Shown here in pieces: positions 29,361 through 38,242 of a DNA stretch of 64,000 nucleotides (its first letter is position 1; the number at the start of each line of letters is the position of its first letter). The stretch is from Aquibium sp. A9E412 (GTDB lineage Bacteria; Pseudomonadota; Alphaproteobacteria; Rhizobiales; Rhizobiaceae). A program made the position numbers and the translations under genes. The stretch lies in NCBI RefSeq assembly GCF_030398335.1, contig NZ_JAOAOP010000001.1, forward strand, positions 124,001 to 188,000, read 5' to 3'. The notes under the pieces were generated by a model that saw only the letters and a program-made list of their open reading frames with translations, did not search any database and had not been told where the DNA came from.

Positions 29361-30970
29361 AGCATGTCGACGATGGCGCCGGCGTCGAAGCGGGCGTCGA
29401 GCATGCCGTAGGTGGCGCGCCACTGGCCGGCCAGCCGGGTTTCCACGAAGGCGTCGGCGATGCGCCCGGCGCCGAGACGGCGCAGCTCGGCGGCGGCCGC
29501 CGCCAGCGCGAGCTGCTCGGTGAGGATGCGCGCCGAGCCCTCGTCGGACTGGCACACCCGCATCGCCGCGCGCAGCACCTCCATGGTGCCCTGCCCGACC
29601 TCGCCGAGATCGCGGCCGATGCCGTCGAGCACCTCCTCGAACAGGCCGGGCGCCCGGTTGAGGACGCGCAGAACGTCGAGCGCCATGACGTTGCCCGAGC
29701 CCTCCCAGATGGCGTTGAGCGGCGCCTCGCGGTAGTGGCGCGCCATCGGCGCCTCCTCGACGTAGCCGTTGCCGCCCAGGCACTCCATCGCCTCGTAGGT
29801 GAGCGCCGGCGTGATCTTGCACACCCAGTACTTCACCGCCGGCGTCAGCGCGCGGGCGAAGGAGGCCTCGGCGCGGCTGTCGGCCGCCTCGTCGAAGGCG
29901 CGCGCCAGGCGGAACGACAGCGCCGTGGCCGCCGCCACGTCGAGCGCCATGTCGGCCAGGACGCGCGTCATCACCGGCTGGTCGACGAGCGGCTTGCCGA
30001 ACACCTGGCGGTGGCGCGTGTGATGCACCGCCTCGGCGAGCGCGGTGCGCATGATGCCCGACGAGGCGACCGCGCAGTCGAGCCGCGTCAGCGTCACCAT
30101 GTCCATGATCGTCTTCACGCCCTCGCCCGGGCGGCCGACCATGTCGGCCTCGGCGGCCACGAACTCGACCTCCGAGGAGGCGTTCGAGCGGTTGCCGAGC
30201 TTGTCCTTGAGACGCTGGAAATGCAGCCCGTTGCCGGTGCCGTCCTCGGCGATGCGCGGCACGAGGAAGCACGACAGCCCCTCCGGCGCCTGGGCGAGCA
30301 CCAGGAAGGCGTCGCACATCGGCGCCGACATGAACCATTTGTGGCCGGTGATGCGGTAGCGGCCGTCGCTAGCCGGCTCGGCCCGCGTCGTGTTGGCGCG
30401 CAGGTCGGTGCCGCCCTGCTTCTCGGTCATGCCCATGCCGAGCGTGACGCCGGTCTTGTCGCCGGCCGGACGGTGCGAATGGTCGTATTTGCGCGTCGTC
30501 ACCAGCGGCGACCAGCGGCGATAGAGCTCGGGGCTGGCCATCAGCGCGGCGAGCGAGGCGCTGGTCATGGTGATCGGGCACAGATGGCCGCATTCGAGCT
30601 GCGCCATCATGTAGAAGCGGGCGGCGCGGATCTGGTGGCGGCGGCCCTTCTCGGCGTTGCTCTCCTCCCACACCGAGGCGTGCAGGCCGAGCGCCACCGA
30701 GCGGCGCATCAGCGCGTGGTAGGCGGGATGGAACTCGACCAGGTCGGCGCGCCGGCCGTAGCGGTCATGGGTGCGCAGCACCGGCGTCTCGGCGTTGGCG
30801 AGGCGGGCGAGATCGACCGCCTCCGGCGTGCGCACGAAGCGGCCGAGCGCATCGAGGTCGCGGCGCACGGGGTCGGCGAAGTCCTCGGCGAGCTGGACAA
30901 GAAGCGGGTCGCCGCGCCAGGCATTGGTGCCGGTCATCGGCGGCGGCTGGTTGATAACCTCGTCGGTCAC
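29342..30970 (-). CDS. aidB: AidB-like acyl-CoA dehydrogenase
   Basis: FAD-binding acyl-CoA dehydrogenase fold of 542 residues. It matches E. coli AidB (541 residues), a DNA-binding protein of the alkylation response, along its whole length. Shared blocks: FNQP-like INQPPPMTG at the start, GHLCPITMTSASLAAL, GMGMTEKQGGTDLRANTTRA, KDKLGNRSNASSEVEF and NAIWEGSGNVMALDVLRVLN. The GTG start has GAGGAG upstream. It is divergent from pyrB. Confidence 0.9.
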   Translation of the reverse strand: MTDEVINQPPPMTGTNAWRGDPLLVQLAEDFADPVRRDLDALGRFVRTPEAVDLARLANAETPVLRTHDRYGRRADLVEFHPAYHALMRRSVALGLHASVWEESNAEKGRRHQIRAARFYMMAQLECGHLCPITMTSASLAALMASPELYRRWSPLVTTRKYDHSHRPAGDKTGVTLGMGMTEKQGGTDLRANTTRAEPASDGRYRITGHKWFMSAPMCDAFLVLAQAPEGLSCFLVPRIAEDGTGNGLHFQRLKDKLGNRSNASSEVEFVAAEADMVGRPGEGVKTIMDMVTLTRLDCAVASSGIMRTALAEAVHHTRHRQVFGKPLVDQPVMTRVLADMALDVAAATALSFRLARAFDEAADSRAEASFARALTPAVKYWVCKITPALTYEAMECLGGNGYVEEAPMARHYREAPLNAIWEGSGNVMALDVLRVLNRAPGLFEEVLDGIGRDLGEVGQGTMEVLRAAMRVCQSDEGSARILTEQLALAAAAAELRRLGAGRIADAFVETRLAGQWRATYGMLDARFDAGAIVDMLYPEAS

Positions 30971-31134
30971 GCATGCTCCTCTCGAACGCCACGCGCCCGG
31001 GCCGTCCGCGGCGCGCCGGCCCCCTTATAACCAGAGGCCGGGGGCGCACGCCAAGAAAAACCGGGGAAGACACGGTGCCGCGCACAGGCGCGGCTTGCCG
31101 GCGGCGGCCGGGCCGCCTATAGCCGCTCCTCGAG

Positions 31135-32094
31135 ATGACCGCCGCCCCGGATTCCACGCCGTTCCGCCACCGCCACCTGCTCGGCATCCGGCAGCTTTCG
31201 CCGCCCGACATCACCTTCCTGCTCGACCGCGCCGACGCCGCGGCCGCGCGCGCGCAGGCCGGCGAGCGCAAGAGCGACGCGCTGCGCGGCCGCACGCAGA
31301 TCAACCTGTTCTACGAAGCCTCCACGCGCACCCAGTCCTCCTTCGAGCTGGCCGGCAAGCGGCTCGGCGCCGACGTGATGAACATGGCCGTGGCGCGCTC
31401 CTCGACCTCCAAGGGCGAGACGCTGATCGACACGGCGATGACGCTCAACGCCATGCATCCCGACCTGCTGGTGATCCGCCACGCCTCGGCCGGAGCGGCC
31501 GCGCTGCTCGCCCAGAAGGTCGGCTGCGCCGTCGTCAACGCCGGCGACGGCGCGCACGAGCATCCGACCCAAGCGCTGCTCGACGCGCTGACCATCCGCC
31601 GCGCCAAGGGCCGCATCGCGGGCCTGACGGTGGCGATCTGCGGCGACGTGCTGCATTCGCGCGTGGCGCGCTCCAACATCATCCTGCTCAACGCGCTCGG
31701 CGCCGCCGTGCGCGTGGTGGCGCCCTCGACGCTGCTGCCGGCCGGCGCCGCGCAGATGGGCGTGCAGGTCTTCCACGGCATGGCCGAGGGCCTGGCCGAC
31801 GCCGACGTGGTGATGATGCTGCGGCTGCAGCGCGAGCGCATGGCCGGCTCCTTCGTGCCGTCCGTGCGCGAGTACTTCCGCTTCTTCGGCCTCGACGCCG
31901 ACAAGCTCAGGGCGGCCCGGCCGGACGCGCTGGTGATGCATCCCGGGCCGATGAACCGCGGCGTGGAGATCGCCTCGGAGGTCGCCGACGGCCCGGCCAG
32001 CGTGATCCAGGCGCAGGTCGAGATGGGCGTCGCCGTGCGCATGGCGGTGATGGAGGCGCTGATCGCGGCGCGCCGGGCGGAGGACGTCCAATGA
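31135..32094 (+). CDS. pyrB: Aspartate carbamoyltransferase catalytic subunit
   Basis: Joins carbamoyl phosphate and aspartate, the committed step of pyrimidine synthesis. The carbamoyl-phosphate loop [16 protein letters not shown] lies near residue 63. Later motifs are [28 protein letters not shown] and [13 protein letters not shown]. The 319 residues are normal. It overlaps the degenerate dihydroorotase gene by four bases (ATGA). Confidence 0.96.
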   Translation: MTAAPDSTPFRHRHLLGIRQLSPPDITFLLDRADAAAARAQAGERKSDALRGRTQINLFYEASTRTQSSFELAGKRLGADVMNMAVARSSTSKGETLIDTAMTLNAMHPDLLVIRHASAGAAALLAQKVGCAVVNAGDGAHEHPTQALLDALTIRRAKGRIAGLTVAICGDVLHSRVARSNIILLNALGAAVRVVAPSTLLPAGAAQMGVQVFHGMAEGLADADVVMMLRLQRERMAGSFVPSVREYFRFFGLDADKLRAARPDALVMHPGPMNRGVEIASEVADGPASVIQAQVEMGVAVRMAVMEALIAARRAEDVQ

Positions 32095-33377
32095 GCGTCA
32101 CGGTGTTCGACAACGCCCGCGTCGTCGACCCCTCGCGCGGCATCGACGCGCGCGGCGCTGTGATCGTCGAGGACGGCACGATCCGCGCCGCCGGTCCGGA
32201 GGCGCGCGGCCAGGGCGCACCGGAGGGCGCGGAGATCGTCGACTGCGCCGGCGCGGCGGTGATCCCCGGCCTGGTCGACGCGCGCGTCTTCATCGGCGAG
32301 CCGGGTGCGGAGCACCGCGAGACCATCGCCTCGGCGAGCCGCGCGGCGGCCGCCGGCGGCGTCACCTCGCTGGTCATGATGCCGGACACCCAGCCGGCCA
32401 TCGACGACGTCGCGCTGGTCGAGTTCGTGCTGCGCACGGCGCGCGAGACGGCGGTCGTCAACGTCTTCCCGGCGGCCGCGCTGACCAAGGGCCTGAAGGG
32501 CGCGGAGCTGACCGAGTTCGGCCTGCTGGCCGGCGCCGGCGCGGTGGCACTGACCGACGGTCGCGCCACGCTGTCGAGCGCGCTGGTGATGCGCCGGGCG
32601 ATGACCTATGCCGGCGACTTCGACATCCTGGTGGCGCAGGAAACGCAGGACCCCGACCTCGCCGCCTCGGGCGTGATGAACGAGGGGCTGACGGCGAGCT
32701 GGCTCGGCCTGCCCGGCATTCCGCGCGAGGCCGAGGCGATCCCGCTCGAGCGCGACCTGATGCTCGCCCGGCTGACCGGCGCGCGCTATCACGCGGCCAA
32801 GATCTCCACCGCGCTGTCGGCCGGTGCGGTGGCGCGCGCCAAGGCGGACGGCGCGGCCGTGTCGGCGGGCGTGTCGATCAACCACCTGTCGCTCAACGAG
32901 AACGACGTCGGCGAGTACCGCACCTTCTTCCGGCTGTCGCCGCCGCTGCGCGCGGAGGCCGACCGGCTGGCGATGGTCAAGGCGCTGAAGGATGGCACGC
33001 TCGACGTCATCGTGTCGTCGCACGACCCGCAGGACGTCGACACCAAGCGGCTGCCCTTCGCCGACGCGGCGGCCGGGGCGATCGGTCTCGAGACGCTTTT
33101 CGCCGCCGCGCTGCGGCTGCACCACAACGGCGAGGTGCCGCTGATGCGGCTGGTCGAGGCGATGGCGACGGCGCCGGCGCGGCTGTTCGGCCTGCCCGGC
33201 GGCACGCTGCGCCCCGGCGCGCCGGCCGACCTCGCCGTCGTCGACCTGGACGAGCCGTGGCTGTTGCGCGAGGCCGACATCCGCTCGCTGTCGAAGAACA
33301 CCTGCTTCGAGGGGGCGCGGCTGCAGGGCCGGGTCTTGCAAACCCTGGTGGCCGGCCGCACAGTGTTCCGTCTCTAG
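32091..33377 (+). CDS. pyrC: Dihydroorotase-like protein lacking metal ligands (pseudo-PyrC)
   Basis: Amidohydrolase-fold protein of 428 residues, aligned with type I dihydroorotase over its length. Active enzymes read DxHxH after the first strand; here the site reads [13 protein letters not shown], with both histidines missing. The late TDHAPH-type motif reads VSSHDPQD, so an aspartate ligand is also lost. Such non-catalytic DHOase homologues sit beside pyrB in many Proteobacteria and act as partners of the ATCase. It may therefore be structural, the true enzyme being encoded elsewhere. [20 protein letters not shown] matches the rhizobial branch. Confidence 0.88.
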   Translation: MSVTVFDNARVVDPSRGIDARGAVIVEDGTIRAAGPEARGQGAPEGAEIVDCAGAAVIPGLVDARVFIGEPGAEHRETIASASRAAAAGGVTSLVMMPDTQPAIDDVALVEFVLRTARETAVVNVFPAAALTKGLKGAELTEFGLLAGAGAVALTDGRATLSSALVMRRAMTYAGDFDILVAQETQDPDLAASGVMNEGLTASWLGLPGIPREAEAIPLERDLMLARLTGARYHAAKISTALSAGAVARAKADGAAVSAGVSINHLSLNENDVGEYRTFFRLSPPLRAEADRLAMVKALKDGTLDVIVSSHDPQDVDTKRLPFADAAAGAIGLETLFAAALRLHHNGEVPLMRLVEAMATAPARLFGLPGGTLRPGAPADLAVVDLDEPWLLREADIRSLSKNTCFEGARLQGRVLQTLVAGRTVFRL

Positions 33378-33500
33378 CGCATCGCGCGGGCGGGCCGATG
33401 ACGGCCGGCCACGGCGATGCGTCGCTTCATCAGCCGTCAGCGCCCGGCGTCCCGGCAGGAGGATGCGGCGCGCCGGCGGGTCTTTTCGGGGGTCGTTGCC

Positions 33501-34112
33501 ATGTCCGAGGCCGTCTGGTCCGACGCGCTGCCGATGCTGATCGCCGGTCTCGTCTTCGGCTACCTGCTGGGGGCGATCCCGTTCGGCCTGCTGCTGACGC
33601 GCATGGCCGGGCTCGGCGACGTGCGCACGATCGGCTCGGGCAACATCGGCGCCACCAACGTGCTGCGCACCGGCAACAAGGGACTGGCCGCGCTGACGCT
33701 GACGCTCGACGCCGGCAAGGGCGCGATCGCCGTGCTGCTGGCCGCGCTCTACGGCCCGCCGGCCGCGCTGGCGGCCGGCTTCGGCGCCTTTCTCGGCCAT
33801 CTGTTTCCCGTCTGGCTCGGCTTTCGCGGCGGCAAGGGGGTGGCGACCTATCTCGGCGTCCTGATCGCGATCGCCTGGCCGGCCGCGCTGGTCTTCGCGC
33901 TGGCCTGGCTCGGCACGGCCTTCGTCACCCGCTACTCCTCGCTCGCCGCGCTGGTGGCCGCACTCGCCGTTCCGGCCGCGCTCGTGCTGATGGGCGACGC
34001 GGATGCCGCGATCCTGTTCGCGCTGATGAGCCTGATCGTCTTCGTCAAGCACCGCGCCAACATCGCCCGGCTCGCCGCCGGCACCGAATCACGCATCGGA
34101 GCCAAGGGGTGA
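33501..34112 (+). CDS. plsY: Glycerol-3-phosphate acyltransferase PlsY
   Basis: Inner-membrane enzyme that acylates glycerol-3-phosphate from acyl-phosphate, starting phospholipid synthesis. The 203 residues hold five or more helices and the conserved loops [34 protein letters not shown] and the end [11 protein letters not shown]. The start ATG at 33501 has a GGGGG site; an upstream frame to 33417 is arginine-rich and unlikely. The stop overlaps the dprA start as GTGA. Confidence 0.95.
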   Translation: MSEAVWSDALPMLIAGLVFGYLLGAIPFGLLLTRMAGLGDVRTIGSGNIGATNVLRTGNKGLAALTLTLDAGKGAIAVLLAALYGPPAALAAGFGAFLGHLFPVWLGFRGGKGVATYLGVLIAIAWPAALVFALAWLGTAFVTRYSSLAALVAALAVPAALVLMGDADAAILFALMSLIVFVKHRANIARLAAGTESRIGAKG

Positions 34113-35248
34113 CGCCGCCGTCCGGCGGGGCGGCACGCCGCCTGTCGGACCGCCAGCGGCTCAACTGGCTGCGCCTGATCCGCACGGAAGGCGTCGGCCC
34201 GGCCACCTTCCGCGACCTCATCAACCGCTTCGGCTCGGCCGAAAGCGCGCTCGACATGCTGCCGGAGCTGGCCGCGCGCGGCGGCTCGGCGCGCCGACCG
34301 CGCATCGCCAGCGAGGCCGAGGCGCAGGCCGAGATGGCGCGCGCGGCCGCCTTCGGCGCCCGTTTCGTCGCCGTCGGCGAGGCCGACTATCCGCCGGTGC
34401 TGCGCCACATGGACGCGCCGCCGCCGCTGATCGCGGTGAAGGGCGAGGCGGCGGTGCTGCAGCTTCCGGCGGTCGCCATCGTCGGCGCGCGCAACGCCTC
34501 ACTCGCCGGCATCAAGTTCGCCCGCCGGCTGGCCGCCGAGCTCGGCCGCGAGGGTTATGCCGTGGTCTCAGGCCTGGCGCGCGGCATCGACGCGGCCGCC
34601 CACACCGGCAGCCTCGACACCGGCACCATCGCCGCGCTCGCCGGCGGGCTCGACCGCCCCTACCCGCCGGAGAATGTCGACCTGTGCGAGGCGATCGCCG
34701 CGCGCGGCGCGCTGGTCTCGGAGATGCCGTTCGGCTGGGAGCCGCGGGCGAAGGACTTTCCGCGCCGCAACCGCATCGTCGCCGGCCTCGCGCTCGGCCT
34801 CGTCGTGGTCGAGGCGGCGCGGCGCTCCGGCTCGCTGATCAGCGCCCGGCTGGCCGGCGAGATGGGACGGCTCGTCTTCGCCGTGCCCGGCTCGCCGCTC
34901 GACCCGCGCGCGGCCGGCACCAACGGCCTGCTCAAGCAGGGCGCGATCCTGGTGACCGGCATCGACGACGTGGTCAGCCAAGTGGCGCCGCTCGCCGGCC
35001 GGCCGCCGCCGGTGCCCGACGCGCTCGACGAGCCGCCCGACTTCTCCGCCACGCCGCCGCCCGGCGACGACGACCGCGCCCGGGTGGTCGAGGCGCTGGG
35101 GCCGACGCCGGTCGATGTCGACGAGATCATCCGCCACACCGGCCTGCATCCCGCACAGGTCTTCATGATCCTGCTCGAGCTCGACCTCGCCGGCCGGCTG
35201 GAGCGCCATTCAGGAGGCGCGGTCTCGCTTCTCGTCGACGATGCGTGA
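34109..35248 (+). CDS. dprA: DNA-processing protein DprA
   Basis: Binds incoming single-stranded DNA in natural transformation and loads RecA; widespread also in species not known to be competent. The 379-residue protein has an N-terminal SAM-like helix region ([20 protein letters not shown]), the Rossmann core [30 protein letters not shown], and the conserved block [22 protein letters not shown]-terminal winged-helix domain begins [20 protein letters not shown]. The GTG start is coupled to plsY. Confidence 0.94.
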   Translation: MTPPSGGAARRLSDRQRLNWLRLIRTEGVGPATFRDLINRFGSAESALDMLPELAARGGSARRPRIASEAEAQAEMARAAAFGARFVAVGEADYPPVLRHMDAPPPLIAVKGEAAVLQLPAVAIVGARNASLAGIKFARRLAAELGREGYAVVSGLARGIDAAAHTGSLDTGTIAALAGGLDRPYPPENVDLCEAIAARGALVSEMPFGWEPRAKDFPRRNRIVAGLALGLVVVEAARRSGSLISARLAGEMGRLVFAVPGSPLDPRAAGTNGLLKQGAILVTGIDDVVSQVAPLAGRPPPVPDALDEPPDFSATPPPGDDDRARVVEALGPTPVDVDEIIRHTGLHPAQVFMILLELDLAGRLERHSGGAVSLLVDDA

Positions 35249-35413
35249 GGGCCGCTCGCCGCGCAGGATGTCGCCGGCCTCCACATAGGCCATCTCGATC
35301 AGGTAGGCGAGCATGTCGCAGCGCTCCGCCTCGGCCATGCCGCGCAACTGGCCGAGCATCGCCTGCATGTAGTCGAGGGTGGCTGTCCGGCGGCGCTCTT
35401 GCTGGTCCGTCAT
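35210..35413 (-). CDS. Small conserved hypothetical protein
   Basis: 67 residues: polar start MTDQQERRR, then an amphipathic helical core MLGQLRGMAEAERCDMLAYL and IEMAYVEAGDIL. The core looks protein-like and resembles short hypothetical proteins I have seen in Hyphomicrobiales, but I know no function. No membrane segment or signal. The 3' end overlaps dprA by 39 bases on the opposite strand. Confidence 0.62.
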   Translation of the reverse strand: MTDQQERRRTATLDYMQAMLGQLRGMAEAERCDMLAYLIEMAYVEAGDILRGERPSRIVDEKRDRAS

Positions 35414-35688
35414 CGGATCGTGCTCCCCGCTGCCGCGGCCGGCCCCGCCTCTGCGGCGTTCCCCGGGGCCGCGGCACCTTCAACCAAGAGGGGAAGCGAA
35501 GTGCAGCGCATTGTCTATAAATTGCACGGTTCGAAAATGCGCGCAATGGTTGTATCCGGTGGTGCTGCGGCGCGAATTTCGGCCGCCGCCCTTGACCGCC
35601 AGTCAAAGCGCCGCCATGTCACAGCACCGCGAAACCAGAAGCCGCCGGCCGCCGATCATCCGCGCCGGACCGGGGAAAATTGCCGCTC

Positions 35689-38238
35689 ATGAACGTCGTC
35701 GTCGTCGAATCCCCCGCCAAGGCCAAAACGATCAACAAGTATCTCGGCAAGGACTACAAGGTTCTGGCCTCCTACGGCCATGTCCGCGACCTGCCGCCCA
35801 AGGACGGCTCGGTGCGGCCGGACGAGGACTTCGCCATGTCGTGGGCCGTCGACAACGCCTCGGCCAAGCGGCTCAACGAGATCGCCCGCGCGGTGAAGGA
35901 GGCCGACGGGCTGATTCTCGCCACCGACCCCGACCGCGAGGGCGAGGCGATCTCCTGGCACGTGCTCGAGGTGCTCAGGCAGAAGCGCGCGCTCAAGGAC
36001 AAGCCGGTGCGCCGCGTCGTCTTCAACGCGATCACCAAGCAGGCGGTGCTCGACGCGCTGAAGAACCCGCGCGACGTCGACGCGCCGCTGGTCGAGGCTT
36101 ATCTGACGCGCCGCGCGCTCGACTATCTGGTCGGCTTCACGCTGTCGCCGGTGCTGTGGCGCAAGCTGCCCGGCGCGCGCTCGGCCGGCCGCGTGCAGTC
36201 GGTCGCCCTGCGCCTGGTGTGCGACCGCGAGGCCGAGATCGAGCGCTTCGTGCGCGAGGACTACTGGCAGATCGCCGCGCAGCTGCGCACGCCGCGCGAC
36301 GACGGCTTCGAGGCACGGCTGACCGCGCTCGACGGCAAGAAGCTGCAGAAGCTCGACATCAAGAGCCAGGAGGAGGCCGACGGCATCAAGGCGATGCTGG
36401 AAGCGGCCACCTTCCGGGTGCTGTCCGTCGAGGCCAAGCCGACGCGGCGCAACCCGGCGCCGCCCTTCACCACCTCGACGCTGCAGCAGGCCGCCTCCTC
36501 GCGGCTCGGCTTCTCCGCCTCGCGCACCATGCAGGTGGCGCAGCGCCTCTACGAGGGCATCGACGTCGGCGGCGAGACGGCCGGCCTGATCACCTACATG
36601 CGGACCGACGGCGTGCAGATGGCGCCGGAGGCGCTCGACGCGGCGCGCCGGGCGATCGGCGACACCTTCGGCGCCCGCTACCTGCCGGAGAAGCCGCGCC
36701 ACTATTCGACCAAGGCGAAGAACGCCCAGGAGGCGCACGAGGCGATCCGCCCGACCGACTTCACGCGCACGCCGGATTCGGTGCGCGGCAAGCTCGACCC
36801 CGACCAGGCGCGGCTCTACGAGATGATCTGGAAGCGCGCTGTGGCGAGCCAGATGCAGGCCGCCGAGATCGAGCGCACCACCGTGGAGATCGAGGCCGCG
36901 GGCGACGGGCGCAACGCAGGGTTGCGGGCGACCGGTTCGGTCGTGCGTTTCGACGGCTTCCTCGCCGCCTACACCGAGCACAAGGACGAAGACGCCGAGG
37001 ACGAGGAGAACCGGCGCCTGCCGGAAATCCACGACGGCGAGACGCTAGCCCGCGAGACGGTCACCACGACCAAGCACACCACCGAGCCGCCGCCGCGCTA
37101 CACCGAGGCCTCGCTGATCCGCAAGATGGAGGAGCTCGGCATCGGCCGGCCGTCGACCTATGCCGCGACGCTGAAGACGCTGGTCGACCGCGACTACGTG
37201 TCGATCGACAAGCGCCGGCTGACGCCGCAGGCCAAGGGCCGGCTGGTGACCGCCTTCCTGGAAAGCTTCTTCGACCGCTATGTCGAGTACGACTTCACCG
37301 CCGACCTGGAGGAGAAGCTCGACCGCGTGTCCGACGGCAAGCTGTCCTGGAAGGAGGTGCTGCGCGACTTCTGGCGCGACTTCTCCGGCGCCGTCGACGA
37401 CATCAAGGAGCTGCGCGTGGCCGACGTGCTCGACGCGCTCAACGAGGAGCTGGCGCCGCTCGTCTTCCCGCCGCGCGAGGACGGCGGCGACCCGCGCACC
37501 TGCCCGCGCTGCGGCGAGGGCAAGCTGTCGATCAAGCTCGGCCGCTACGGCGCCTTCGTCGGCTGCTCCAACTATCCCGACTGCGGCTTCACCCGCCAGC
37601 TCGGCGAGGCCGGCGGCGACAACGAGGCGCTGGAAGCGGCTAATGACGGCAACAAGCCGCTCGGCAGCGACCCGCACACCGGCGAGGAGATCACGCTGCG
37701 CTCCGGCCGCTTCGGGCCCTACGTGCAGCGCGGCGAAGGCAAGGAGGCCAAGCGCTCCAGCCTGCCGCGCGGCTGGAAGCCGGAGGAGATCGACCACGAG
37801 AAGGCGCTGGCGCTGCTGTCGCTGCCGCGCGACGTGGGCCAGCACCCGGAGACCGGCAAGATGATCTCGGCCGGCATCGGCCGCTACGGCCCCTTCCTGC
37901 TGCACGACGGCAGCTACGCCAATCTCGAGACGGTCGAGGACGTCTTCACCGTCGGCCTCAACCGCGCCGTCTCGGTGATCGCGGAGAAGAAGTCGAAGGG
38001 CGGCCGCGGCCGTACGCCGGCCGCGCTCAAGGACCTCGGTCCGCATCCCGACGGCGGCGGCAACGTCACCGTGCGCGACGGCCGCTACGGCCCCTATGTC
38101 AACCACGGCAAGGTCAACGCGACGCTGCCCAAGGGCAAGGACCCCGAGGGCGTGACGATGGACGAGGCGGTCGAGCTGATCGCGGCGAAGGCGGCCAAGG
38201 GCGGCAAGAAACCGGCCCGCGGGCGCAAGAAGGGCTGA
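35689..38238 (+). CDS. topA: DNA topoisomerase I (type IA)
   Basis: Relaxes negative supercoils. The TOPRIM domain starts at VVVESPAKAKTINKYLG and holds ATDPDREGEAISWH. The catalytic tyrosine is Y303 in LITYMRTDG. After the core come a four-cysteine zinc ribbon (CPRCGEGKLSIKLGRYGAFV, then CSNYPDCGF) and topo-C repeats (GRYGPFLLHDG, GRYGPYVNHGK). A Lys-rich tail ends the 849 residues. The ATG at 35689 is the family start; a TTG at 35680 sits closer to the GGGGA site and is an alternative. The upstream gap 35414-35688 holds an AT-richer patch near 35510-35550 that may contain the promoter. Confidence 0.96.
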   Translation: MNVVVVESPAKAKTINKYLGKDYKVLASYGHVRDLPPKDGSVRPDEDFAMSWAVDNASAKRLNEIARAVKEADGLILATDPDREGEAISWHVLEVLRQKRALKDKPVRRVVFNAITKQAVLDALKNPRDVDAPLVEAYLTRRALDYLVGFTLSPVLWRKLPGARSAGRVQSVALRLVCDREAEIERFVREDYWQIAAQLRTPRDDGFEARLTALDGKKLQKLDIKSQEEADGIKAMLEAATFRVLSVEAKPTRRNPAPPFTTSTLQQAASSRLGFSASRTMQVAQRLYEGIDVGGETAGLITYMRTDGVQMAPEALDAARRAIGDTFGARYLPEKPRHYSTKAKNAQEAHEAIRPTDFTRTPDSVRGKLDPDQARLYEMIWKRAVASQMQAAEIERTTVEIEAAGDGRNAGLRATGSVVRFDGFLAAYTEHKDEDAEDEENRRLPEIHDGETLARETVTTTKHTTEPPPRYTEASLIRKMEELGIGRPSTYAATLKTLVDRDYVSIDKRRLTPQAKGRLVTAFLESFFDRYVEYDFTADLEEKLDRVSDGKLSWKEVLRDFWRDFSGAVDDIKELRVADVLDALNEELAPLVFPPREDGGDPRTCPRCGEGKLSIKLGRYGAFVGCSNYPDCGFTRQLGEAGGDNEALEAANDGNKPLGSDPHTGEEITLRSGRFGPYVQRGEGKEAKRSSLPRGWKPEEIDHEKALALLSLPRDVGQHPETGKMISAGIGRYGPFLLHDGSYANLETVEDVFTVGLNRAVSVIAEKKSKGGRGRTPAALKDLGPHPDGGGNVTVRDGRYGPYVNHGKVNATLPKGKDPEGVTMDEAVELIAAKAAKGGKKPARGRKKG

Positions 38239-38242
38239 CGGC

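Noticed and set aside
35516-35521. TATAAA as a -10 box for topA
   Set aside because: No acceptable -35 at 16-18 bases; kept only as a comment.
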